Source: a virus
Length of the DNA: 24,454 bases
Strand: one strand, 5' to 3'
IMG/VR virus record: IMGVR_UViG_3300009108_000051
Span: 1-24,454 of that record
Both the position numbers and the translations under genes were made by a program. Numbering within the stretch: the first letter of the stretch is position 1; each line of letters opens with the position of its first letter. This document shows positions 14,489 through 23,783 of the stretch, piece after piece. Under the pieces are notes generated by a model. The model ran no database searches. It worked only from the letters and a program-made list of their open reading frames with translations, and was not told the origin of the DNA.

Positions 14489-17400
14489 ATGGCTGAAGAT
14501 CCTAGCGAAAAACTACTAACTGCAATTCCTGGGTTTTATCCTCCAGGTCAGGAGAGAGAGCTTGTTGGTGTATCGGGTGAATATGATCCGATGGATAATT
14601 TTTTTCGCTCTGTCATGGTCGATACCTGGGTGGGAGAGCTTGGATTAGCTGCCTCAGCTAAAGCAGAGGCTATGCAAGCTATGGGGAGATGGGAGGATGA
14701 TCCTTACTATAATCCTCTATTAGATGCTGATAATGAAGGTTATGAGCGATTTGTGATGGATTCTCGTTCTCCAGGCGAAAGCTATTATTTCCGCACTCTT
14801 GCTGACAAGAACATTATGCTCAAGAGAGAACTAGAGGTTGGTGGTGCTGGATGGAGTAGATTTCTCTCCGCATTTGTAGACCCTGTTACTTATGTGCCTA
14901 TTCCTATAGCAAAGGGGTTAGGGTTTGTTAAAGGCATGAAGAAGACTGCCATGCCTGTACTTGGAAGCGTATCGGCTTCAGAAGTTACTCGACATAAACT
15001 AGATCCAACATCAACCTTTGAAGAGACTGCGATTGCTATTGGTGCAGGTACTATCTTAGGTACTGCATTAGGTGGTTTCTCTGGTCATGTAGGGCGTAGA
15101 GCTGGAGGTGCCGGACATGGTGGCGTTGGTTCTGTTCGTGCTATTGGAGACAGACTGAACAATATCTTCAGAAGATCTGATTCAGAGATTAAACCTGTAG
15201 TCCAGAAAGCTGTATCAGAGGTTATTTCTGATGCTGAAACAGGGCTTGCCCAACAGGGTTATAAGTTGATTGCTGGCGAGACAGAGAATCTTGCTCAAGC
15301 TTCTGGTAAGAGAATGGAGGTCAGATTTGATGAGGCTAAGATCCGAGAAGACTATAGAACTGGGTTCAATTATCTGAGAGGTATTGGTACTGGAGCTGCC
15401 AAACAGAAAGAAAAAGTCTTTGAGGATATAGATCTAGTCAAGTTAAAGGATTGGTTTGATCGTCATGGTGGAGAGGATAAGTATGTAGAGTTTATTCTTG
15501 AGCATGAGTTAGCCCATATTAAGTTAGGTCATGCAGGGAGAGGTGTATATCCTGAAGATCGAATGAGTCCTGTAGCTATTGAGTTTGAGAGAGCTGCAAA
15601 TGAAATTGCTTTTGAGAAGATTGGTCTTGATACAGCCCAAATTCAAAAGATTATTATTCCTGAAGAGGTTCTGGATACGCAGGCTAAAGCTGCTCAACGA
15701 CTAAAAACCAGAGAGAAGTCTGCTATTACTCTGAAAGAAGGGGCTAAACAGCGTAGAAAAGAAGCCAAAGAGATCCGTAAACGTGCTGAGACAAGAGGCA
15801 GTAAATCATGGCGCACTCAGGATATTAACAAGGCAGGGGCATTAGAGCGTGAGGCTGAGAAGATGGAGAGTAGGATTGCTCCCATTGAACAATCTATGCG
15901 TGGTATGCGTGATGATCTGGAGAACATTAGTTCCAGAATCAAGGATCTTGAGTCTATAGATGATATAGATGCTCTGGCTCTCAAAAGTGCTATGGGTCTT
16001 GAGAAGATGAACATTTCTCAGATGCCTTGGTATCTTCTCAAGAATACAAAGCTCAAAGATATTGCTCCTCATCTTGCTGCAGATTGGATGAAGCTGGCTC
16101 ATGAGATTGCTGGCTCACCAGGATTGACTATTGAGGGGGCTAGAGAGGGGGTTGCTCCTCCTATCTCTGTAGAGATGCTGGCTAAACAGTGGCTCTATCC
16201 TTACCGTACTGCAATGGAGACAACCGATAAGATCTATTTGGATTATATTGGTAAAGCTGGTGCAACTAGAGGACAGGTTGTAAGCGAGAAGAGTATACAG
16301 TTCTTTGGTAAAAAACCTCCAGAGGGTAAGGTTAAGATTGATGAGTTTAGAAAATCAGTTGGCCGTGCCTTGATGAACAATGATCGTCCAACGAATGACC
16401 CTCACATTGATGAGGCTGTTCGTGCATGGCGAGAGGTGTTCATTAAGTTTGAAGATGCTGCTAAAGAGACAGGAGTGTTTCAATCTACTAGAAGAGCAAA
16501 ACAGAATGTTGAGTATTGGAAAGCTAGGGTTGATGAGGCTAGGGCTACTGGCAAAGATCCAGAGGCCGCTCTGTTCCAGCTAGATGAGGCTGAGTCTCTT
16601 GTTGAGCTACTGAAGAATTCAGAGGGTAGAGAGGGGCGTAAATACTTTCATCGCATGTGGCGCATGGATGCGATCACTAAAAATGAAGATGCTTTTACTG
16701 ATAAATTAAGAACGCACTTTCGGAAGAATCCTTATGTATGGGTAGGTGGTAAACTGGAAAGGCTCTCTCTGGATGAGGTTAATCTTGAGGCTAGAGTTAG
16801 AGAGACTGTAGCCACAATCAAGAAAGAAGCTACCTTCAATGATACGATTGGAATTATGGAGAAGGGTGATCGTACTGCCAATACTCAAAACCGTATCGAG
16901 CAATTAAAACGAGAGATAGAGACTGTAGGAAATAAAGAGATTATTCCTGGTGTCTCTGCCAGAGAGGTTAAAGAGGCTCAGATTCGTAATTTGGAAGAGC
17001 AGTTAAAGAAGGGCAAGACTAAGGGAGTTGGTGGCCCTAGCCCCTTGTTAGTCAGAAAACTTGATATTGATGACCATGACTTTGCTGAGTTCTTGGAGCA
17101 GGATATTGATATTGTAGGCCAGCATTATGTAATGAAAATGGCTCCTGTTATTGAGATGGCTCGTAAGTTTGGAGACTTTCGTATTGAGTCAAGAATGGAG
17201 GAGCTTACTCGTCTGATTGATGATGAGATTGCAGCTAATCCTCACTTAGAAAAAGCTCTAACAAAAGAGAAAGCGAGACTTGTTCAGGCTACAGAAGATC
17301 TCCGAGATAAGGTTCTTGGTGTATTTGGTGTGCCTGATAATCCCGATGCGCTTCATGTGAAAGTTCTTCGTAATCTAAAGGCGTGGAATGTTCTTGCTTT

Positions 17401-18550
17401 GATGGGTAAGGCTTGGATGGCAGCTTTGGCCGATGGTGGCCGAGTAGTTATGTCTGAAGGGTTTGGTAATACCTTTGGCGGTCTTGTTAAGAATATGACA
17501 GATCGCCTAGAGAAAGGCCCAGCATCCGAATGGTATAAAGGTGGTCTTGAGGTTGAGCAAGCGGGGGAGGCTTTAGATGTTACTACGGCTACTCGTATGC
17601 ACCAAATCTCAGATATTGGTGGTGGTTATCATGGAATGGGTAAATTGGAAAAGTGGATTCACCAACAGACAGGGCCATTCTTCTTTGTAAATCTTCTCTC
17701 TGTATGGACTGACAACGCAAAGAGATTTGCAGGTACGATGATTCAATCCAGAATGATTGAGGATTCTATTAAATGGACTAAAGGCGAGCTTCCAGTGGAG
17801 AGGATTGAAAGGCTTGCAGCAGTAGGTATTGATCTTGATTGGGCAAAGAGAGTGGTTCGTCAATGGGAAGAAGCAGGTTCTCAGAAAGGAGAATCTTTAT
17901 TCCTGGCCAATACTGCGGAATGGTCAGACCAGGAAGCGGTGCGTACCTTTAGAGCTATTCTAGCTACAGAAGTAAATAACGCAGTAATTACTCCTGGTGC
18001 TGCGGATAAGTTTAACTTTATGTCTAAGCCCCTTGGTTCCGTACTTATGCAGTATAGAGGTTTTGGACTCTCCGCTACTCAGCGTATTATGATGAGTGCT
18101 TTGCAGCAAAAGGATAAGAGTGCATTAGCTGGTATTACTAGCATGATTGCCCTGGCTGCTGCGGTAGATTATGCAAGAAGACCTGATTGGGTTGAGCTGG
18201 ATACTAAAGATATTATCTTTAGATCAGTTGAAAGATCTGGTATAACGGGTATATTCTCAGATATAAATAGTGCTATCGAGATGGCAAGCGGGGGTGAACT
18301 GGGATTAAGACCAGTTATGGGCGTGGATCAAGTTATAAAAGATCCTAATTGGGCACAGAGAACAGGCGCACCACTTGGCCCTGTTGCATCACAATGGTTG
18401 CAGTTTGCTTATGCTTTATCAGATAGCGGAGCTACAGGAAATGAACAAGCAAGAGCAATTAGGTATATGCTTCCATATCAGAACTTGTGGTTTTGGTCAG
18501 ATACCTGGACTAGAGCGCAAAGAACACTTGCCGAAGAACTTGAGGAATAG
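14489..18550 (+). CDS. Large internal virion (ejection) protein, T7 gp16-like, with zincin-like motif
   Basis: A 1353-aa protein (T7 gp16 is 1318 aa), last of the three ejection proteins. Such proteins enter the cell with the DNA and form the inner-membrane part of the channel. Visible parts: acidic N-terminus; hydrophobic segments (TAIAIGAGTILGTALGG, about 182-200; VLALMGKAWMAALADGG; ITSMIALAAAVDYA); HELAHIKLGH at 339-348 followed by EFERAANEIAFEKIG at 365-379, a pattern of HExxH metallopeptidases of the ImmA/IrrE type; then coiled-coil regions rich in Lys, Arg and Glu (about 400-500). The C-terminus has a conserved-looking GPFFFVNLLSVWTDNAKRFAG. No transglycosylase motif like that of T7 gp16's N-terminus could be identified by eye. 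Confidence 0.82.
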   Translation: MAEDPSEKLLTAIPGFYPPGQERELVGVSGEYDPMDNFFRSVMVDTWVGELGLAASAKAEAMQAMGRWEDDPYYNPLLDADNEGYERFVMDSRSPGESYYFRTLADKNIMLKRELEVGGAGWSRFLSAFVDPVTYVPIPIAKGLGFVKGMKKTAMPVLGSVSASEVTRHKLDPTSTFEETAIAIGAGTILGTALGGFSGHVGRRAGGAGHGGVGSVRAIGDRLNNIFRRSDSEIKPVVQKAVSEVISDAETGLAQQGYKLIAGETENLAQASGKRMEVRFDEAKIREDYRTGFNYLRGIGTGAAKQKEKVFEDIDLVKLKDWFDRHGGEDKYVEFILEHELAHIKLGHAGRGVYPEDRMSPVAIEFERAANEIAFEKIGLDTAQIQKIIIPEEVLDTQAKAAQRLKTREKSAITLKEGAKQRRKEAKEIRKRAETRGSKSWRTQDINKAGALEREAEKMESRIAPIEQSMRGMRDDLENISSRIKDLESIDDIDALALKSAMGLEKMNISQMPWYLLKNTKLKDIAPHLAADWMKLAHEIAGSPGLTIEGAREGVAPPISVEMLAKQWLYPYRTAMETTDKIYLDYIGKAGATRGQVVSEKSIQFFGKKPPEGKVKIDEFRKSVGRALMNNDRPTNDPHIDEAVRAWREVFIKFEDAAKETGVFQSTRRAKQNVEYWKARVDEARATGKDPEAALFQLDEAESLVELLKNSEGREGRKYFHRMWRMDAITKNEDAFTDKLRTHFRKNPYVWVGGKLERLSLDEVNLEARVRETVATIKKEATFNDTIGIMEKGDRTANTQNRIEQLKREIETVGNKEIIPGVSAREVKEAQIRNLEEQLKKGKTKGVGGPSPLLVRKLDIDDHDFAEFLEQDIDIVGQHYVMKMAPVIEMARKFGDFRIESRMEELTRLIDDEIAANPHLEKALTKEKARLVQATEDLRDKVLGVFGVPDNPDALHVKVLRNLKAWNVLALMGKAWMAALADGGRVVMSEGFGNTFGGLVKNMTDRLEKGPASEWYKGGLEVEQAGEALDVTTATRMHQISDIGGGYHGMGKLEKWIHQQTGPFFFVNLLSVWTDNAKRFAGTMIQSRMIEDSIKWTKGELPVERIERLAAVGIDLDWAKRVVRQWEEAGSQKGESLFLANTAEWSDQEAVRTFRAILATEVNNAVITPGAADKFNFMSKPLGSVLMQYRGFGLSATQRIMMSALQQKDKSALAGITSMIALAAAVDYARRPDWVELDTKDIIFRSVERSGITGIFSDINSAIEMASGGELGLRPVMGVDQVIKDPNWAQRTGAPLGPVASQWLQFAYALSDSGATGNEQARAIRYMLPYQNLWFWSDTWTRAQRTLAEELEE

Positions 18551-18553
18551 ATA

Positions 18554-20767
18554 ATGGCACACATAACGATCCCGGATACCACACCTTATATTCAATATAC
18601 GGTTGGTAGCGCATCTACAACAGATTTCACAATACCTTTTGCTTACTTTGCAGATGCAGACATTGTTGTTTATGTAGACAGCGCATTACAAACAATCACC
18701 ACTGATTATACTATTGCCGGAACAGCAGTAGATGAGGGATATAGTGGAGGCACAGTTACTTTAACATCAGGCGTAACCAATGTAACAGTAACAGTCTATA
18801 GAGATGTGGGGGTAGCCAGAACTACAGATTTCCCCACTAATGGCCCATTCAATATCACGCAGTTAAATACAGAACTGGATACCATTACTGCACAGATAGG
18901 ACAGAATGAAACAGCAGCAACAAGGGCTATTCATCAGTCCTGGTCAGATACAGCTACAGACATGGAACTACCTGCTGCAGCGACTAGGGCAACATACGCA
19001 CTAGGCTTTGATGCCAACGGTGATGTAGCAGTAACCTCCTCAACCATTGCAGAGATTGATGGAGCGGTAGGGGCAGCACTAGGTTCTGGCGTACTGGCAA
19101 CCTCTTATCAATTCACAGGTGATGGTTCTACAGTAGCATTTACGATCACTGGAGCCATTACAGATATTCCTAATGAGCAATCGGTGATTGTAGATATTGA
19201 TGGTATTACTCAGCACACAGATACATATACTGCTTCTGGCACTACAGTAACCTTCACTACTGCACCACCTGATAATAGTGACATTCAGGTTCGCTATAAC
19301 GCCTATCTAGGGGATGCAACTACAGCGCAGGGTGTCACCTACAATCAGGGTGGCACAGGCGCACAGAGTAGAACAGTAGAGAACAAGCTACAAGAGTCAG
19401 TATCAGTTAAAGACTTTGGTGCTGTGGGTGATGGCACTACAGATGATACTGCGGCTATACAGGCGGCTATTGATGCCAATACTCAATCCGTTATTTATTT
19501 TCCTAGTGGTACTTATAAAATCACAAGCACCATTCAACTTGATACAAATGTTTTTTTGCAAGGCGAAGTTTATAACTTTAGCGGTACACAGATTGTGCCA
19601 TACGATTGTGCCGCATTTAAAATTGATGGTGATCTAGTTGATGGGGGGTTTGCTTTTAATATTCGTATTAAAGATATGTTTATCAACTGTACGAATGTAA
19701 CGAATGCACAAGATTACATAATATACTTAAACGATGCTTATCGTTGTAACTTAGAAAATATACGCATCCAAAATGTTACTGTTTCCTCAAGTCATGTGGC
19801 GGCTATTGTTAAGGTTCGAGGCACAAACTACGTTAATCGACTCAAAGAAGTTTATGCTATTGGCGCAGGCAATACTGGCTCTGGCTCCGGTTTTGATATT
19901 AATGTTGGTAAAGGCAATTTGGTTTTACAGCACTGTGATAGTGAAAACGTAAATCGTGGGTTTTTGATTTCAATGAATAGCCAAGTTGACATAATTTCAC
20001 CGTATTGTGAAAGGGCCGGCCAAAGCATTCGAATCGAACCAGCAACACTAACAAGTAACGGCCAGCCTCAGCTAAATGTTTTTGGCGGGTTTGTTGATCT
20101 TCCTTCGTCTGGATCATCCGGTGTTATTTTTAATGGCACCTTTAACAAGGATGAAATAATAAATTTTTATGGTTTCCGTGTTGGCTCAAACGATCATTCT
20201 ACAAAGAAAACTGCATTTAACACGGGCGGTTTAACTTGGAGTAATGACAATCGCATTAATATCAACGGCTTCGATTGGTCATGGGTAAGTAAACCTGATG
20301 GGCTTAGAACAGCCGCATACATTACACCCGATAATCCATATTTAAATACTGCTCAGAATAAAGAAGAGCATATATTTAAGATTACAAGTCTTGCTGATAA
20401 TACTGCAACAGATGTTTTTAAGATTGAAGGCATGACAACAGGCAGTCCATATCCACCTGTTTACCTCAAGGTTCGAGTTTATGAAAGTTTCAACGGATGG
20501 GGTCGTGCGCTTGAAGAAAGTGTATTTTTGATCCAAGACAGATCGGCTCAAAGTGCATTTACTACGACAAAGCAATCTATTGCGTCAGTTCAAGAAGCGG
20601 ACAGTGCTAACTTCTCAATTACAACACTTGAAATATCGGCAACAGAAAATTCTGACAATGTAACATTCAGTGTTACGTCTGACTTTAACACAGCGATTCT
20701 TTCAACCATGTCAGAAGTTTACTTTTATGTGACTATGGTTGGGACTGGCAAGCTAACACTTTTGTAA
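18554..20767 (+). CDS. Tail fibre/tailspike: T7-type anchor fused to a beta-helix domain
   Basis: This 737-aa protein joins the tail to the receptor. Residues about 8-165 are the T7 gp17-like N-terminal anchor: YTVGSASTTDFTIPFAYF, VTVYRDVGVARTTDFP, FNITQLNTELDTITAQIGQN. Residues about 183-250 are a second beta-rich module (YQFTGDGSTVAFTI to IQVRYNAYLG). From residue 285, VKDFGAVGDGTTDDTAAIQA starts a pectate-lyase-3-like right-handed beta-helix, the fold of enzymatic or binding spikes. The C-terminus (IETTLEISATENSDNV type strands, ending GTGKLTLL) is beta-rich. The base use after about 19480 looks different from the anchor, suggesting a swapped receptor-binding end. It has no S74 chaperone of its own. 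Confidence 0.85.
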   Translation: MAHITIPDTTPYIQYTVGSASTTDFTIPFAYFADADIVVYVDSALQTITTDYTIAGTAVDEGYSGGTVTLTSGVTNVTVTVYRDVGVARTTDFPTNGPFNITQLNTELDTITAQIGQNETAATRAIHQSWSDTATDMELPAAATRATYALGFDANGDVAVTSSTIAEIDGAVGAALGSGVLATSYQFTGDGSTVAFTITGAITDIPNEQSVIVDIDGITQHTDTYTASGTTVTFTTAPPDNSDIQVRYNAYLGDATTAQGVTYNQGGTGAQSRTVENKLQESVSVKDFGAVGDGTTDDTAAIQAAIDANTQSVIYFPSGTYKITSTIQLDTNVFLQGEVYNFSGTQIVPYDCAAFKIDGDLVDGGFAFNIRIKDMFINCTNVTNAQDYIIYLNDAYRCNLENIRIQNVTVSSSHVAAIVKVRGTNYVNRLKEVYAIGAGNTGSGSGFDINVGKGNLVLQHCDSENVNRGFLISMNSQVDIISPYCERAGQSIRIEPATLTSNGQPQLNVFGGFVDLPSSGSSGVIFNGTFNKDEIINFYGFRVGSNDHSTKKTAFNTGGLTWSNDNRININGFDWSWVSKPDGLRTAAYITPDNPYLNTAQNKEEHIFKITSLADNTATDVFKIEGMTTGSPYPPVYLKVRVYESFNGWGRALEESVFLIQDRSAQSAFTTTKQSIASVQEADSANFSITTLEISATENSDNVTFSVTSDFNTAILSTMSEVYFYVTMVGTGKLTLL

Positions 20768-20809
20768 AAGACAGGCTATGACCCTAACTAACTTCAACAG
20801 GATTTAACA

Positions 20810-20890
20810 ATGGCACTAAACAAAGCAAGCAATTCGATGATTGAGGGCGCACCAGTCAATGTAAAGGACTTTGGCGCAATTACAGCTTAA
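20810..20890 (+). pseudogene. Remnant N-terminus of a second tailspike (26 codons)
   Basis: The frame ATG 20810 to TAA 20888-20890 reads ASNSMIEGAPVNVKDFGA before ending ITA-stop. It corresponds to the start of the spike at 21651 (ATNRMTDGAPVNVRDFGA). The DNA is nearly identical in places: GGCGCACCAGTCAATGT occurs exactly at 20846-20862 and at 21687-21703, followed in both by GACTTTGGCGCA. The beta-helix that should follow is absent. An AGGA lies about 7 bases upstream of the ATG, so the short peptide may still be translated. The likely history is a recombination in the spike region; alternatively it is a retained short leader peptide. Confidence 0.7.
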
Positions 20891-20904
20891 TAGGAAATTA
20901 AATT

Positions 20905-21651
20905 ATGTACAATAACGGAAACTCAAGTAAGAACGTAACAGGCTCATCAGTAGTTGATGGTACGTTAGAGAACGCAGACTTTCCAGATGATACTATTAGT
21001 GGTGATAAGATTGATGGTGGTACTATCTCTGACTTCGCCTCTACTGGTATTGATGATAATGCTACCTCTACTGCTATTACTATTGATAGCAGTGAGAACG
21101 TAGGTATTAACGGCAAATTAACAAGTACATCTACTAGCAACGGTACTTGGGGCAGCGTTTCAGTTGGCACAGATTACGCTAAATCCACCAGAGTAACAAG
21201 TGGTGCGGGATATGTTGATTTCTTTTATACAGGCACAGGCTCTACGTACGCTGGCTATATTTATGCTAGTGGTGGAACAACAACTTATGCTACTGCATCA
21301 GACTATCGTTTAAAAGAAAACGTAGTGCCTATGACAGGTTCTATTGATAGATTAAAGAACCTTAGTCCAAGTAAGTTCAACTTTATCGGTGAAGATAGAA
21401 CAGTAGACGGTTTCCTAGCACACGAAGCACAAGAGGTAGTACCTGAATCAGTACACGGCACTAAAGATGCTATGACTGCTGAAGTATTATATACAGCAGA
21501 CGATGAATTACCAGAAGGTAAAAATATAGGCGATGTTAAAGAGGCATCAGTACCAGAATATCAAGGAATTGACCAGTCTAAACTTGTACCTTTATTAGTG
21601 TCAGCATTACAAGAAGCTATCGCAAGAATTGAAACACTGGAGAACGCATAA
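20905..21651 (+). CDS. Fibre protein with C-terminal S74 intramolecular chaperone
   Basis: A 248-aa protein. Residues 1-125 are repetitive, Gly/Ser/Thr-rich fibre sequence (GTLENADFPDDTISGDKI, TSTSTSNGTWGSVSVGTDYA). From residue 132 it has SDYRLKENVVPM, the hallmark of the peptidase S74 chaperone domain: S132 and K137 correspond to the Ser-Lys pair of self-cleaving endosialidase-type domains, with cleavage between residues S and D expected. The C-terminal LVPLLVSALQEAIARIETLENA is the usual terminal coil of the domain. It probably trimerises and folds a short fibre, then releases itself. It overlaps the next spike by one base (TAATG). No ribosome site stronger than TAGGAAAT lies before ATG 20905. 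Confidence 0.85.
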   Translation: MYNNGNSSKNVTGSSVVDGTLENADFPDDTISGDKIDGGTISDFASTGIDDNATSTAITIDSSENVGINGKLTSTSTSNGTWGSVSVGTDYAKSTRVTSGAGYVDFFYTGTGSTYAGYIYASGGTTTYATASDYRLKENVVPMTGSIDRLKNLSPSKFNFIGEDRTVDGFLAHEAQEVVPESVHGTKDAMTAEVLYTADDELPEGKNIGDVKEASVPEYQGIDQSKLVPLLVSALQEAIARIETLENA

Positions 21652-23171
21652 TGGCATTAACGAAAGCAACAAATAGAATGACGGATGGCGCACCAGTCAA
21701 TGTTAGAGACTTTGGCGCATTGGGTGATGGGGTCACAGATGACAGAACTGCCATTCTAAACGCTTGGATATATTGTTTAGCAAATAGTAAAGATATGTAT
21801 TTCCCTAGTGGAACTTATGTAAATGAAACATATAGTATGCCTATGGGTAGAGTCGATGGCTCTGCACCTTCTTCATTGCTTGATTGTAAAAACATAACGG
21901 TGTTTGGCGATGGTAGATCAACCATATTAAAGACTAAAAGTGCTGCGGGTGCGGACGTATTACAGATTAACGGTGCTAAGAATTTTCACGTTAGAGACTT
22001 ATCAATCACAGCAGAGCTAACTGGTTCAGCAGGTGCTGGTTCTAATGCTGTATCTTTTACAGGAGGTGGTGATAACATCACTCTTGAAAATGTGTATGCT
22101 TTTGACTTACCTTATTTGGAGAAGCCTGCTTCTCTTGATGGCGGTAAAGGGTTTACATTTCAAATGACTAACATTGCTCCAGAATTAGGAACTATAACTA
22201 TACAAAACTGTATCGCTAAAGGTTGTGTATATGGTTTTGATGTAAACCCTACACTTGATGATATTGTTAATGAGAAGGGTGCTATTAATATTGACGGTAT
22301 TGCAGAGGACTGTTGGTACGGATTTATAGCAGGCTCTCCAGGATCAGGTGTAGCTATTCCATCAGGATATAATTCAGGTACAAATATCAAAGGAACTGCT
22401 ATTAATTGTCAGCACAGTGTTACTCTATGGCGATTACACGGTGGTGATTACGATATTAATATTGTCAACAATAAGACAAAGGCTAATTTAGAGCTTGACC
22501 CTAATGGTAGCGCTTGGTCGACTACATTAAATACAGGTGTTGATGGCTTGGTATGTACTTACGTCCATAACGCTAGAATCTCAGTCTATGGTTATGCTAA
22601 TAATGTTGACTATAAAGCGAGGATTGGCGGCGCAAGTGCTGGTTCGAGTGGATTAACTGGTGCTACAAGCAACTGTCAGATATACCTAGATATTAGTGGT
22701 ACAGCAGACACAGCAGATATTACTGCTGTTAACTCAGGTGGCAATATTATGAGTGATTGTGTTTTATATGTTTCTACCACCACAACGTCTAGTGCTATTC
22801 CTGTTACTCTATATACAGCAGTATATAACAACACAATAACTAAAGGTTCTGCTAGAAGAGTTATAAACACAACAGTTGAAGGCTCACTTGACTTTACATA
22901 CACAGACGGTTATACCAGCTATAACAAAATAGAGCGTGATGGTCTTGCTTTATATACTAGTCAGAATGGCGGCTCTTCACCAAACCTTGCAGTCTCTGGA
23001 GTAAAAGATAACAACGGCACTAAAGTTATGACAGTTTACAATAATGGTGCAATAGGCACAGCAGCTCTAAACACAGCAACATCAGTGTCCACAATAATTA
23101 AGGCTATGCCTATTTACGATAACGCTGGCAATATTGTAGGATATGTTCCAGTTTACACAAGCTTTTCATAA
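21651..23171 (+). CDS. Second tailspike-type protein with beta-helix (pectate-lyase-3-like)
   Basis: A 506-aa protein starting at residues ALTKATNRMTDGAPVNVRDF, a short joint that often opens secondary tail spikes, then GALGDGVTDDRTAIL and YFPSGTYVNETYS, the first turns of a right-handed beta-helix. The following SLLDCKNITVFGDGRSTIL and many regular short strands (NITLENVYAFDL, GTITIQNCIAKGC) fit the fold. The end carries GTKVMTVYNNGAIGTAA and VGYVPVYTSFS, a beta-rich tip. No large anchor domain is present, so it should attach to another spike or to the fibre through its short N-terminus. No catalytic residues could be placed by eye. The gene and its upstream neighbour contain very few GATC sites compared with the rest. 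Confidence 0.8.
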   Translation: MALTKATNRMTDGAPVNVRDFGALGDGVTDDRTAILNAWIYCLANSKDMYFPSGTYVNETYSMPMGRVDGSAPSSLLDCKNITVFGDGRSTILKTKSAAGADVLQINGAKNFHVRDLSITAELTGSAGAGSNAVSFTGGGDNITLENVYAFDLPYLEKPASLDGGKGFTFQMTNIAPELGTITIQNCIAKGCVYGFDVNPTLDDIVNEKGAINIDGIAEDCWYGFIAGSPGSGVAIPSGYNSGTNIKGTAINCQHSVTLWRLHGGDYDINIVNNKTKANLELDPNGSAWSTTLNTGVDGLVCTYVHNARISVYGYANNVDYKARIGGASAGSSGLTGATSNCQIYLDISGTADTADITAVNSGGNIMSDCVLYVSTTTTSSAIPVTLYTAVYNNTITKGSARRVINTTVEGSLDFTYTDGYTSYNKIERDGLALYTSQNGGSSPNLAVSGVKDNNGTKVMTVYNNGAIGTAALNTATSVSTIIKAMPIYDNAGNIVGYVPVYTSFS

Positions 23172-23183
23172 TAGGAGAATATA

Positions 23184-23441
23184 ATGGCTTTACAAAATAC
23201 AGTAACAACACAACAAGGTTTTACAGCAACAGATGCTTATCACCGAGTAGAACAAATATCTTTACCATCAAACACAGCAATGCAATTTACTGTAAATTCA
23301 TACAAAGATTCAAATGAATCGGTTAGTTTTGGCGTTGATATGTACTCTTGTGAATATAATTTAGAAGGTGACAATCCAGTTACCCAGGCTTACTTACACC
23401 TAAAGACTCTTCCAGAGTTTGCAGATGCAACAGACGTATAG
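23184..23441 (+). CDS. Small tail-associated protein, 85 aa
   Basis: No function known to me. The product starts MALQNTVTTQQGFTATDAYHRVEQI and ends QAYLHLKTLPEFADATDV, with a central beta-rich part (VSFGVDMYSCEYNL). From memory, proteins of this kind, with AYHRVE and the LKTLPEF(A)DA end, are often found after tail-fibre genes in phages of varied hosts. It has AGGAG about 7 bases before the ATG. A role at the tail tip or as a spike chaperone is inferred from position only. GATC sites are absent here, as in the cassette before it. Confidence 0.7.
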   Translation: MALQNTVTTQQGFTATDAYHRVEQISLPSNTAMQFTVNSYKDSNESVSFGVDMYSCEYNLEGDNPVTQAYLHLKTLPEFADATDV

Positions 23442-23452
23442 GAGAATAACTA

Positions 23453-23779
23453 ATGATCTCACTACTAATACATGGCGGGGCTAACGGTAACGCAACCGAT
23501 TGCATTACCCCATCCGATACCTTCTATGAGGTTAAACTTGCAGGCTCTACTAACCAGCAACTAACGGCTCCAGCAAGTGCTGAGTTTGTTGTGTTCTCTG
23601 GTAACGGAGACTTCTACGTTCGTTATGATGGTTCTGCTGCAACGGTTCCATCCTCTGCAACCTGGACTACTGGCAATCAAGAGCTTAATCCTTCTGGTCG
23701 CAAGTGTGAGGCTGGAGATACCTTTGATGTGATTGCACCTATTGGAAACACTATCATTACTGCAACATTCTATTCATAA
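23453..23779 (+). CDS. Small hypothetical tail-region protein, 108 aa
   Basis: Not recognised by family. The sequence is beta-rich, with few charges: FYEVKLAGSTNQQLTAPASAEFVVFSGN, then DFYVRYDGSAATVPSSATWTTG and a turn ELNPSGRKCEAGDTFDVIAPIGNTIITATF. Such a plan is typical of a small jelly-roll-like virion protein or phage tail-tip adhesin; this is inference. The ribosome site GGAG (23441-23444) lies 8 bases before the ATG, directly after the previous stop. GATC sites reappear from this gene onwards, so it may belong to the older genome backbone. Confidence 0.65.
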   Translation: MISLLIHGGANGNATDCITPSDTFYEVKLAGSTNQQLTAPASAEFVVFSGNGDFYVRYDGSAATVPSSATWTTGNQELNPSGRKCEAGDTFDVIAPIGNTIITATFYS

Positions 23780-23783
23780 AGTC

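Noticed and set aside
23733-23783. N-terminal extension of the small membrane protein from TTG 23733
   Set aside because: It would overlap the previous gene and put polar sequence before the membrane span; ATG 23784 gives a normal start.
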